Positions 1-5,453 of a stretch of 5,453 nucleotides of DNA are shown here, in pieces. Where the stretch lies: positions 11,455 to 16,907 of the forward strand of contig JAMCWS010000212.1 of the NCBI GenBank assembly GCA_023480605.1, written 5' to 3'. Origin of the DNA: a bacterium. GTDB taxonomy: Bacteria; Sumerlaeota; Sumerlaeia; MVZB01. Made by a program: the position numbers and the translations under genes. The stretch's first letter is position 1. Every line of letters begins with the position of its first letter. The notes beneath the pieces are model-generated. The model made no database searches, had not been told where the DNA came from, and saw only the letters and a list, made by a program, of their open reading frames with translations.

Positions 1-1
1 G

Positions 2-889
2 TTCCGGTCGAGTTCCTTTTGCTATCAGTATGCGGGCGATCCGTGCCCGATGAGCGGCCTGACCGAGCATTTCCGCGACGATTTCGGCGTTGTCTGGAAC
101 CGCTCGGGCGCCGACAAGGACATCGGCGTCATCGATAAATACCAGATCCAAGAGCCCGACGTTTCGACCTACACTTTCCCCCCGATCGACGCGGCAGCCA
201 TGCATGAGCGGTATCGCGCCCTGGAAAACGGGGCCGGCGACGCCTTCGTGGTCGGCGGCATCGGCTTTTCGATGTTCGAGCGCGCCTGGACCTTGCGCGG
301 GATGCAAAACCTGCTGACCGACATGCTCATCAATCCTGATTTTGTCGACGACCTGCTCGACGCGATCTGCGACTTCAACCTGAAAATCATCGACCTCGGC
401 TTGACGCACAAGATCGACGGCTTCTATTTCGGCGACGACTGGGGCAAGCAGTCGGGCCTTATCATGGGCCCCGAGTTGTGGCGGCGGTTCGTCAAGCCGC
501 GCGTGGCCCGGATGTATGCCCGCGTGCGCGAGGCCGGCAAATTTGTCATCCAGCACTCCTGCGGCGACATCCGCGAGATTTTCCCCGACGTGATCGAGAT
601 CGGCCTGAATGTCTATCAGACCTTCCAACCCGAGATTTATGACATCGCGAAAGTGAAGCGCGAGTTCGGGAAGGATCTTTCGTTCTGGGGCGGCATCAGC
701 ACGCAGCGCCTGCTGCCGTTCGCCACGCCGGCGGAGATCCGCCGCAAGATCGGGGAGACGTTGGCGATCATGCGTCCGCACGGCGGTTACATTCTGGCGC
801 CGACTCACGCGCTGCCGGGCGACATCCCCGCCGAAAACATCGTGGCGATGATCGAGGCGTTCAAGAACCAGGCAGGCCTGGCGGAGTGA
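2..889 (+). CDS. URO-D superfamily protein (methyltransferase-like), 5' partial
   Basis: The reading frame is open from the first complete codon at position 2, and the stop is TGA at 887-889. The ATG at 50 has no ribosome binding site and lies inside the conserved region, so the true start is probably upstream and roughly 50 residues are missing. Numbered from that ATG, visible URO-D signatures are DDWGKQSGL (129-137), HSCGD (169-173), FWGGISTQ (212-219) and the C-terminal YILAPTHALPGDIPAENI block (247-264). Family knowledge: the URO-D fold covers HemE and the MtaA/MtbA/CmuA-type corrinoid methyltransferases, which bind zinc through His-x-Cys and a later Cys. Here H169 and C171 are present, but the later Cys position in the APGC-like block appears to be His253 (APTH). 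This argues against HemE and for an uncharacterised methyltransferase-like branch. The substrate is unknown. It converges on another URO-D-like gene 108 bp away. Confidence 0.88.
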   Translation, partial: FRSSSFCYQYAGDPCPMSGLTEHFRDDFGVVWNRSGADKDIGVIDKYQIQEPDVSTYTFPPIDAAAMHERYRALENGAGDAFVVGGIGFSMFERAWTLRGMQNLLTDMLINPDFVDDLLDAICDFNLKIIDLGLTHKIDGFYFGDDWGKQSGLIMGPELWRRFVKPRVARMYARVREAGKFVIQHSCGDIREIFPDVIEIGLNVYQTFQPEIYDIAKVKREFGKDLSFWGGISTQRLLPFATPAEIRRKIGETLAIMRPHGGYILAPTHALPGDIPAENIVAMIEAFKNQAGLAE

Positions 890-905
890 GACGTGAGGAT
901 ATGCC

Positions 906-980
906 GTTATCGTGATCGTAATCGATATGGCGACCGGTTATATAAAATCCGATTACGATCACGATCACGATCACGATCGC
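906..980. repeat. Inverted array of GATYRC hexamers in a convergent intergenic region
   Basis: The right arm is five tandem hexamers: GATTAC (951-956), GATCAC three times (957-974) and GATCGC (975-980). The left arm is the same kind of unit in reverse complement: GTTATC (906-911), GTGATC (912-917) and GTAATC (918-923). The centre (925-949) is AT-rich and holds the segment TTATATAAAA. The array occupies most of the 108-bp gap between two converging genes. Similar GATCAC/GATTAC microsatellite-like arrays are familiar from intergenic DNA of several Planctomycetota-like lineages, but that is recollection, not a search. In translation they give DHDHDH or IVIVIV peptides, which should not be called proteins. 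Confidence 0.8.
909..965. terminator. Possible bidirectional stem-loop terminator
   Basis: Bases 909-924 are perfectly complementary to 950-965 (16 bp, core ATCGTGATCGTAATC), leaving a 25-nt loop. It lies 19 bp past the stop of the upstream plus-strand gene and 32 bp past the stop of the minus-strand gene, the expected place for a shared terminator. Neither side is followed by a T-tract, so it is not a classical intrinsic terminator. It may only block RNA decay or be a by-product of the hexamer array. Confidence 0.35.
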
Positions 981-997
981 GAAGGGATAGCGGGAGT

Positions 998-2110
998 TCA
1001 GGCTTTTGACACCGAACGGGCGCGGCGGTCGTCGCAGGCCTCGCGCACACGGCGCACGATGTCGTCGGCATCTTCGATCGACCTGGCGTTCATGACCAGA
1101 AACAGCTTGCCCGGTTCGAGATGACGGCAAAGCTCAATGGCTTCCTGCGGCTGGACGTTCATCATGTGCACGCCTTTGCCGCCGGCTTGAATCCGGCGCA
1201 TCAGGTCGATCCAGTGGGTCGGGCCGGGCGCGCCGGCGCCGGGAACCCAATTGATGGCGGACAGCTTTTTGTAGGCCAGGATGTCGGGCAAGTGGCGAAT
1301 CGCCTGCGGCCCGTCGAGGTGGTAGAGCGAGCCATCGAAATAGTTGCAGGTTTCGTTGTCGTCGTCCCAGCAAAATTCGCGATACATTTCGGGATTGATC
1401 ATGCAGGTGAAGTCGTTCTGGCCGACGACGATGAACCGGCCGGCGCTCCAACCGAGCGTCCAGTTTGAAGTCCCCTGGCCGGCCGGCAGGATGAGTTTGT
1501 CCATCTCGTCGGCGACCCATTTAAACAACTCGGTCATCCGCCGCATGGCGGCCTTAACCGGTTCGGGATTGATGAGCAGATCCATGTTAAGCCGATCGGG
1601 TCCGCGTAGCGCGCTGAGGGCGTCGATGCCGGTGTGCAGGTCGGGGTAGGCGGTCACCCAGCGGCCCCGCCCCACCTCGGCCGAGCGCCGCGTCAGTTCG
1701 GCGTAGAGCTTCCACCATTGCCCCCGCGTGTCGATCGTGAAGCGGGCCGGGTCACTCCATTCATCCCAATCCTCGATGATTGGGTGGACCCAGCTCGTGT
1801 CGGGGGCGAAGGTCAGGGGCGCGCCCAGCCAGGCCGAGAAGATGTCTGGGCCCAGGTTGGGGAAATGCACCGGCAGCGCGTCGCCGCCGTAATAGGTGGC
1901 GGCGCAGCCGGCGGCGGCGCGATCGAGCACGTAATCGACGTTCATCCAGCGTTCGTCGAGCGAGGCCGGCGCGGCCACCGGGGGCGGAGTTTTTCCGTTG
2001 GGTGCCAGCACCCACAGGAGGGGATAGTCATCCAACTCGCCGCGCCAGAATAGTTCGTTGCGCCGCTCGGCTTCGAGCCGTGTTTTTTCTTCTTTGTAGA
2101 TTGTTTCCAT
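998..2110 (-). CDS. Divergent uroporphyrinogen-decarboxylase-like protein
   Basis: The product is 370 residues and complete, from ATG at 2110-2108 to TGA at 1000-998. The length fits the URO-D superfamily. The N-terminal segment around residues 18-36 (NELFWRGELDDYPLLWVLA) is the WWRGE..RP-like opening seen in URO-D-like proteins of Planctomycetota-type bacteria. The C-terminal half has SLYHLDGPQAIRHL (261-274), INWVPGAG (286-293), GGKGVHMM (310-317) and KLFLVMN (335-341). The HxCG of corrinoid methyltransferases is replaced by HLDG (264-267), so the Cys ligand is absent and the usual zinc site is doubtful. It is not HemE by these criteria. No signal peptide is seen, so it is probably cytoplasmic. 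Only a weak Shine-Dalgarno (AGGGCGG about 10 nt upstream) is visible. It lies 83 bp downstream of the sialate O-acetylesterase on the same strand and may be co-transcribed. Fold assignment is firm; substrate and reaction are unknown. Confidence 0.85.
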   Translation of the reverse strand: METIYKEEKTRLEAERRNELFWRGELDDYPLLWVLAPNGKTPPPVAAPASLDERWMNVDYVLDRAAAGCAATYYGGDALPVHFPNLGPDIFSAWLGAPLTFAPDTSWVHPIIEDWDEWSDPARFTIDTRGQWWKLYAELTRRSAEVGRGRWVTAYPDLHTGIDALSALRGPDRLNMDLLINPEPVKAAMRRMTELFKWVADEMDKLILPAGQGTSNWTLGWSAGRFIVVGQNDFTCMINPEMYREFCWDDDNETCNYFDGSLYHLDGPQAIRHLPDILAYKKLSAINWVPGAGAPGPTHWIDLMRRIQAGGKGVHMMNVQPQEAIELCRHLEPGKLFLVMNARSIEDADDIVRRVREACDDRRARSVSKA

Positions 2111-2139
2111 GCTGATAGGGCCGCCCTGTTGAATCGCCA

Positions 2140-2155
2140 GGTGATGGAAATCACC
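2140..2155 (-). promoter_or_regulatory. Small hairpin in the leader of the URO-D-like gene
   Basis: A perfect 6-bp inverted repeat, GGTGAT (2140-2145) and ATCACC (2150-2155), encloses a 4-nt loop. It lies 29 bp before the ATG of the minus-strand URO-D-like gene and 38 bp past the esterase stop. There is no T-run after it on the minus strand, so a terminator role is weak. An AT-rich stretch just upstream on the minus strand (2159-2167, TATTTATAT) could be a -10 region, but no -35 partner was found. Confidence 0.3.
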
Positions 2156-2193
2156 GGGATATAAATAATCACTTACTCAGCCGGTTTTAGCGC

Positions 2194-3802
2194 TTACCGG
2201 ACGTCCTTCGTCAGCGCCGGGAAGTCGTCGGTGCGAAAGGGCGAAGCCGGCAGACCCTCGGCGTTGGCCAGGTTGGTGAAGACGTAGTTGGCCCAGCCGT
2301 AGCGGACGGCCGCAGGCTGCTTGACGGCGTCGTTCCAAACCTCGACCGTGTTGCCGGCGATCCGGGCCTGGGCGGGGACGAATTGCCTATCCGCGCCGCA
2401 GATCGTGAACCCGGCCAAGGCTCCGTCTTTGGCCACCAACCCGCCGCCGACGTGGTCGAACTCGAGAATAATCCGGTCGCCGGAAACCTTCATGGATTTG
2501 TAGATCGGCCCCGAACAAACCACGTCGCGTCCGTAAGCCTGCCGGAGAGCGAGCAGCGCCAGGCGCCGCCCCACGGCTTCCTTGCGGGTGGGGTGGATGT
2601 TGGCGGGGTCGCCCACGTCGGCCGTGACCGCCATGCCGGTGTTGGGCACGGTCTGCCAGGCGCGAAGCTGGGCCTCGCGCAGTTCGGGCCAGGTGTCCTT
2701 CAACTTCGGTGAGGGGTGTTCGTAGGGAGCGAGTTGAACGAACAGGAAAGGCATGTCGCCCAGTGCCCCCCCGCTGCCACTCGCGGCGCCAGTCGGCGAT
2801 GAGGGCGGGAAAGAGCTTGCGATATTGCCAGGCGCGTTCGGCGTTGCTTTCGCCCTGATACCAGATGAAGCCACGCAAGCCGTAGGGCGCGACCTTTTTG
2901 ATCATTGTGCCGTAAAGCACCGAGGGGCTGGAGTAATCAAACGGGCCTGGAGTCAACCGGGGTGGGGATGGGCGCGGGCCGACGCTGCCTCCCTTCACCC
3001 ACTTGCCGTAGTCGATTTTAAGCTGAGTCCACTGCCTGGCATACTCGCGGGCGAGGTCGTCGAACTCCGCGGGAGTGTGCGCCTTGCAGGCGGCGGCATA
3101 ACGGTCCAGGATCGGCTGGAAATCGGGGTCCGAACGCATCGCCTCGGGACTCATCCACGTTTCGACGGGCGTGGCGCCGTAGTTGCAGTCAATGATGCCC
3201 ACCGGCACGCCGAGCGCCTTGCGCAGTTCGCGGGCGTAGAAATAGCCGACCGCCGAAAACATGGGCGCCGTTTGCGGGGTGGTCGCCTTCCAATCGAAGC
3301 TCCAGTCGTTCTTGGGGGGGATCAGCGGCCCGGTCGTCCGCGGCACGGGGATGAAACGCAACTGGGGATCGTCGGCCGCGGCGATCGCCGCCTCGCCCCC
3401 TTCGACGCCGGCGAGGCCGACTTCCATGTTGGATTGCCCCCCGGCCAGCCACACCTCGCCCACCAGCACGTTGCGCAGGGTCAGGGTGGCGGCGCCGTCG
3501 GCGACCGACATCACGTGCGGCCCGCCGGCGGCCATCGGCGCCAACCGAGCCAACCAGCGGCCCTGGGCGTCGACCGTCGCCATCACGACTTGGCCGCCCA
3601 GGCGCACGGTCACTCGGCGGCCGGCCGTCCCTTCGCCCCAGACGGGGGCCTGGATGTCGCGCTGAAGCACCATGTTGTCGCTGAAGATTTCGGCGACCTT
3701 GAGCGCCGCCTCGGCCCGCGCCGACGGGGCCAGGCAGAAGCCGACTCCGAACACCAAACTCAGCGCCCACGCGCTCATGGAAAACGAGAGTCGCCTCAAC
3801 AT
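2194..3802 (-). CDS. Sialate O-acetylesterase, secreted, interrupted by a +1 frameshift
   Basis: This SGNH-type carbohydrate esterase removes O-acetyl groups from sialic acid or similar glycans. With one base of the G7 run at 2766-2772 removed it encodes 535 residues, ending in TAA at 2196-2194. Start 3802 is preferred over the ATG at 3823 because AGGAAAGGGA lies 8 nt before it and because it opens on a signal peptide: Arg3-Arg4, a hydrophobic stretch to about residue 25, then an ARA-type cleavage site near residue 30. Motifs: GGQSNME (121-127, nucleophile Ser124), WYQGESN (314-320), then after the frameshift FVQLAPY (354-360) and DVGDPANIHP (395-404, probable catalytic His403). The last region, ending near GLPASPFRTDDFP, is the usual C-terminal domain. 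As written, the first frame runs on to a stop at 2387 (471 residues) and loses His403; the second frame carries the conserved C-terminus. It is either a sequencing or assembly error, or a true inactivating or phase-variable mutation. Confidence 0.9.
2766..2772 (-). other. G7 homopolymer at the esterase frameshift
   Basis: Seven C on the plus strand (seven G in the coding strand) lie exactly where homology changes frame. With six G the coding strand reads TGG CAG CGG GGG GCA CTG, giving WQRGAL and continuing into GDMPFLFVQLAPY, which matches the family. With seven G the frame leaves the family sequence immediately (RGGTGRHAF). A single-base insertion here therefore explains the break fully. 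Confidence 0.85.
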
Positions 3803-3810
3803 GGATTCCG

Positions 3811-3820
3811 TCCCTTTCCT
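3811..3820 (-). promoter_or_regulatory. Ribosome binding site deciding the esterase start
   Basis: On the minus strand AGGAAAGGGA ends 8 nt before the ATG at 3802. The alternative ATG at 3823 is preceded by CGCGAACCCC, with no purine-rich site. This favours the shorter protein, which also begins directly with the signal peptide. Confidence 0.6.
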
Positions 3821-3864
3821 CATGGGGTTCGCGGTTAACGATCTGTCCCGCCGGTTCGATTCGC

Positions 3865-4911
3865 TCAGATGTTTTCAAAACTCTCGGGATAACGGCATTT
3901 CGCCAGCGCGACATCGTAGCCGATGAGACCGCGCTGGTAAAGCTGTTTGAGGGATTTATCCATCGTGATCATGCCCTGGTCCTGGCCGGTCTGGATGGCG
4001 GTGGTCAGTTGTTCATTCTTGGCCGAGCGCAGGATCTTGCGGATGGCGAGGGTGGCGATGAGGATTTCGCAGGCCACCACCCGCCCCTTGCCCCCCGTGA
4101 TGGGCAGCAATTGCTGGGCGATGATGCCCTGAATCGTGTTGGCGAATTGCAACCGGACCTGGTTCTGCTGGTGGGGAGGGAAGACGTCGACGATGCGGTC
4201 GACCGTCTGGATGACGTCGGGGGTGTGAATGGTGGCCAGCACCAGGTGACCGGTTTCGGCGGCCGTCAGCGCGGTCTGGATCGTCTCCAGGTCGCGCATC
4301 TCGCCGACGACGATCACGTCGGGGTCCTGGCGCAGCGACTCGCGCAGGGCGACGGCGAACGAGTGCGTATCGAGGCCCACCTCGCGCTGCTTGACGATGC
4401 TGTTGCGGTGACGGAATACGAATTCGATGGGGTCCTCGATCGTCACGATCATGCAGCGCCGTTCCTGGTTGATCTGGTCGATCATGGCGGCCAGCGTGGT
4501 TGATTTACCCGAGCCGGTGGGGCCGGTTACCAGAAGGAAGCCCTGTTCCTTGCGCGCCAGTTCCTCGACGATGGGGGGCAGACCAAGCTGGCGGATTGTG
4601 CGGATGTGATCGCTGACGATGCGGAAGGCGGCCTCGACCGCCCCGCGCTCGCGGTGGACGTTGACGCGGAAGCGCCCCGTCTCGCGCAGGGTGAATGAAA
4701 AATCGAGCTCCCATTCGCGGCCGAAGCGCTCGCGTTGGTCGTCGTTGAGCAGGCTCATGATCATCGCCGTGATGTCCGGGGGGGCCAGCGGCGGCATGTC
4801 GAGCGGCTGGAGCTGGCCGTTGACGCGCAGGATGGGCGGGCTCCACGCCGCCAGGTGCAGGTCCGACGCATTGGTTTTGACCGCTTCGGTGAGCAGATCC
4901 TGGATCTTCAT
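3865..4911 (-). CDS. pilT: Type IV pilus retraction ATPase PilT
   Basis: PilT is the hexameric cytoplasmic ATPase that depolymerises type IV pili for twitching motility, surface sensing and DNA uptake. The product is 348 residues, the usual size. Residues 13-41 (TNASDLHLAAWSPPILRVNG and on) are the PilT N-terminal PAS-like domain. The RecA-like domain has Walker A GPTGSGKST (130-138), the Asp box TIEDPIEF (157-164), Walker B DVIVVGEMRD (198-207) and the His box TGHLVLATIHT (220-230), followed by DRIVDVFPPHQQ (238-249). The AIRNLIRE retraction motif appears as AIRKILRS (289-296). Start 4911 is chosen because the protein then begins as PilT homologues do (MKIQDLLTEAV); its Shine-Dalgarno is weak. 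The frame stays open upstream to 5178, but that extension has no PilT-like sequence. The gene stands alone here, without pilB, pilC or pilU, and lies 62 bp before the esterase on the same strand. Variants named PilU or a generic PilT/PilU-family ATPase are possible but less likely. Confidence 0.95.
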   Translation of the reverse strand: MKIQDLLTEAVKTNASDLHLAAWSPPILRVNGQLQPLDMPPLAPPDITAMIMSLLNDDQRERFGREWELDFSFTLRETGRFRVNVHRERGAVEAAFRIVSDHIRTIRQLGLPPIVEELARKEQGFLLVTGPTGSGKSTTLAAMIDQINQERRCMIVTIEDPIEFVFRHRNSIVKQREVGLDTHSFAVALRESLRQDPDVIVVGEMRDLETIQTALTAAETGHLVLATIHTPDVIQTVDRIVDVFPPHQQNQVRLQFANTIQGIIAQQLLPITGGKGRVVACEILIATLAIRKILRSAKNEQLTTAIQTGQDQGMITMDKSLKQLYQRGLIGYDVALAKCRYPESFENI

Positions 4912-5312
4912 GGTGTGCGCGACTTTCTCGCTGGGATTCGCCGCCACCGATCGCCCGACCCCCCGGCGGGGGCGCATTCCTCCATTAGACGCCGCTGAAC
5001 GGCAAAGGTTGAGGATTTTTTTCCCCCTCCCGCCCCCGGCGCGAACGCGTCCAGCCCCAATAAGGCAACCGTAAACGGCGAAAAGATTCTCGAAAACGCC
5101 TGGAGCGCCAGCTTTTTGCCGGCTCCGTTCGCGCATTCGATGGCCTTGTGTCGCAGGTTGGATCGCATGAGCCGGCACGGAGGCCGGCTCTCCGGGGCGT
5201 ATCCAAGCTTGACAGGGACATTACTCAGGGCAACCAACGATCAGCCCGTGCGATGCGGCCGCCGCGTCGTGGGTGCATCCCTGAATTCCCCGGTCAATGG
5301 GGTGGGGAAGTG
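4912..5312. other. Intergenic region upstream of pilT, no supported gene
   Basis: No frame here shows recognisable protein sequence on either strand. Open frames exist on the minus strand but have low-complexity, Arg/Pro/Gly-rich content. The stretch holds a C-rich/G-rich segment near 4959-4972 able to fold in the pilT leader, a 7-T run at 5016-5022, an imperfect hairpin at 5102-5126 (GCCAGC-TTTTT-GCCGGC), and a perfect hairpin at 5169-5190. The pilT promoter presumably lies here, but no convincing -35/-10 or sigma-54 site was found. Confidence 0.6.
5169..5190. repeat. Perfect GC-rich palindrome (REP-like hairpin)
   Basis: GAGCCGGC (5169-5176) is the exact reverse complement of GCCGGCTC (5183-5190), with the 6-nt loop ACGGAG. 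It lies about 260 bp upstream of pilT with no gene end nearby in the window, so a terminator role would require a gene beyond the right edge. It looks like a dispersed intergenic palindrome. Confidence 0.5.
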
Positions 5313-5334
5313 GGAGTCCCGCTAGGGACGGAAG
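5313..5334 (+). repeat. REP-like unit, copy 1
   Basis: GGAG (5313-5316) is followed by TCCC-GCTA-GGGA and then CGGAAG. Counting the flanking G and C, GTCCC (5316-5320) pairs with GGGAC (5325-5329). A GTAG/GGAG tetranucleotide 5' of a short palindrome is the hallmark of REP sequences mobilised by RAYT (TnpA-REP) transposases. No RAYT gene lies in the window. Confidence 0.55.
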
Positions 5335-5341
5335 CCTTCAG

Positions 5342-5361
5342 CCCGCCACGTCAGTGGCGGG
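5342..5361. repeat. Perfect palindrome between REP-like copies 1 and 2
   Basis: CCCGCCAC (5342-5349) and GTGGCGGG (5354-5361) form an 8-bp stem with loop GTCA. The same loop sequence appears in REP-like copy 3, and ATCA appears in copy 2. It belongs to the composite repeat structure rather than to a gene. Confidence 0.6.
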
Positions 5362-5382
5362 AAACCGATCGATGATCGATCC

Positions 5383-5404
5383 GTAGTCCCATCAGGGACG
5401 TATG
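5383..5404 (+). repeat. REP-like unit, copy 2
   Basis: GTAG (5383-5386) is followed by TCCC-ATCA-GGGA and CGTATG. The layout matches copy 1, which starts exactly 70 bp earlier. GTCCC (5386-5390) pairs with GGGAC (5395-5399). It faces copy 3 in inverted orientation. Confidence 0.6.
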
Positions 5405-5425
5405 ATAAGAGGGTTTCGCTCCCAT

Positions 5426-5447
5426 CATCCGTCCCTGACGTGACTTT
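5426..5447 (-). repeat. REP-like unit, copy 3, inverted and degenerate
   Basis: Read on the minus strand, AAAG is followed by TCAC-GTCA-GGGA and CGGATG. It shares AGTC and AGGGACG with copies 1 and 2, but has A in place of the third stem C and AAAG in place of GTAG/GGAG. With copy 2 it forms a larger inverted repeat, 5392-5406 against 5424-5438, matching at 14 of 15 positions. This is the two-REP head-to-head layout of a BIME (paired REP element). The sequence runs to the window edge, so more of the element may lie outside. Confidence 0.55.
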
Positions 5448-5453
5448 TGGGGC

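Noticed and set aside
2..889. HemE (uroporphyrinogen III decarboxylase proper)
   Set aside because: It has methyltransferase-type HxCG and the C-terminal block of URO-D-like paralogues, and no clear HemE N-terminal signature is visible; the superfamily name is safer.
912..1124. Small ORF encoding a YDHDHDHDRE peptide (and its opposite-strand IVIVIV version)
   Set aside because: It is the translation of the hexamer array and then of antisense URO-D-like sequence; there is no family resemblance.
2753..3838. 361-residue plus-strand ORF opposite the esterase
   Set aside because: It is a GC-rich antisense shadow with Gly/Arg/His-rich low-complexity content; the esterase on the other strand has clear catalytic motifs.
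3851..3867. tRNA T-loop-like GGTTCGATTC
   Set aside because: The flanking bases do not form a T-stem, no other tRNA arms fit, and it overlaps the end of pilT.
4912..5178. 89-residue N-terminal extension of PilT
   Set aside because: It is unlike any PilT N-terminus; the family normally starts at the MKIQDLL-like segment.
5209..5214. TTGACA as a -35 box on the plus strand
   Set aside because: No acceptable -10 hexamer follows at 16-18 bp, and no plus-strand gene follows in the window.
4908..5237. 109-residue minus-strand ORF whose TGA overlaps the pilT ATG (ATGA)
   Set aside because: The overlap is attractive, but the sequence is Arg/Pro/Gly-rich, crosses the palindrome at 5169-5190, and shows no domain or family pattern.
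5313..5404. CRISPR-like repeat with 70-bp period
   Set aside because: Only two direct copies share about 15 core bases, flanks diverge, the third copy is inverted, and the interval is itself palindromic. No cas gene is present.

Overview
The window is GC-rich bacterial DNA, judged by eye at about 60 percent G+C or more. It holds four protein-coding loci and one long intergenic stretch that carries repeats. No rRNA, tRNA, CRISPR array or transposase gene was found. The organism is probably a Gram-negative-type bacterium of the Planctomycetota, Lentisphaerota, Verrucomicrobiota, Hydrogenedentota or Sumerlaeota kind. The reasons are divergent uroporphyrinogen-decarboxylase-like (URO-D-like) proteins, a secreted sialate O-acetylesterase, a PilT ATPase, and short GATCAC-type intergenic hexamers. 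This placement comes from gene content and general familiarity, and is not a computed assignment.

Layout. Positions 2-889 (+) hold a URO-D-superfamily protein whose N-terminus lies before the window. Positions 890-997 are a convergent intergenic region with an inverted array of GATYRC hexamers. The remaining genes are all on the minus strand. In transcription order they are pilT (4911-3865), a sialate O-acetylesterase (3802-2194) broken by one extra base in a 7-G run at 2766-2772, and a second, divergent URO-D-like protein (2110-998). The gaps are 62 bp (pilT to esterase) and 83 bp (esterase to URO-D-like), so read-through is possible, but no shared pathway with pilT is evident.

Positions 4912-5453, upstream of pilT, have no convincing gene. 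The last 140 bases hold three related short palindromes, two of them preceded by GTAG or GGAG, plus a further perfect palindrome. This resembles a REP/BIME-type element (repetitive extragenic palindrome) and continues past the window edge.

Function. The esterase would act outside the cytoplasm, removing O-acetyl groups from sialic acids or other acetylated glycans. The two URO-D-fold proteins are not typical HemE; in this superfamily many such proteins are corrinoid-linked methyltransferases or uncharacterised. The esterase and the nearer URO-D-like gene could belong to one glycan or methylated-compound catabolic locus, but this is only inferred from adjacency. PilT is the type IV pilus retraction motor and is probably an unrelated neighbour. 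I do not see a clear new multi-gene system. The points most worth following up are the REP-like composite element, the G7 frameshift and the hexamer array.
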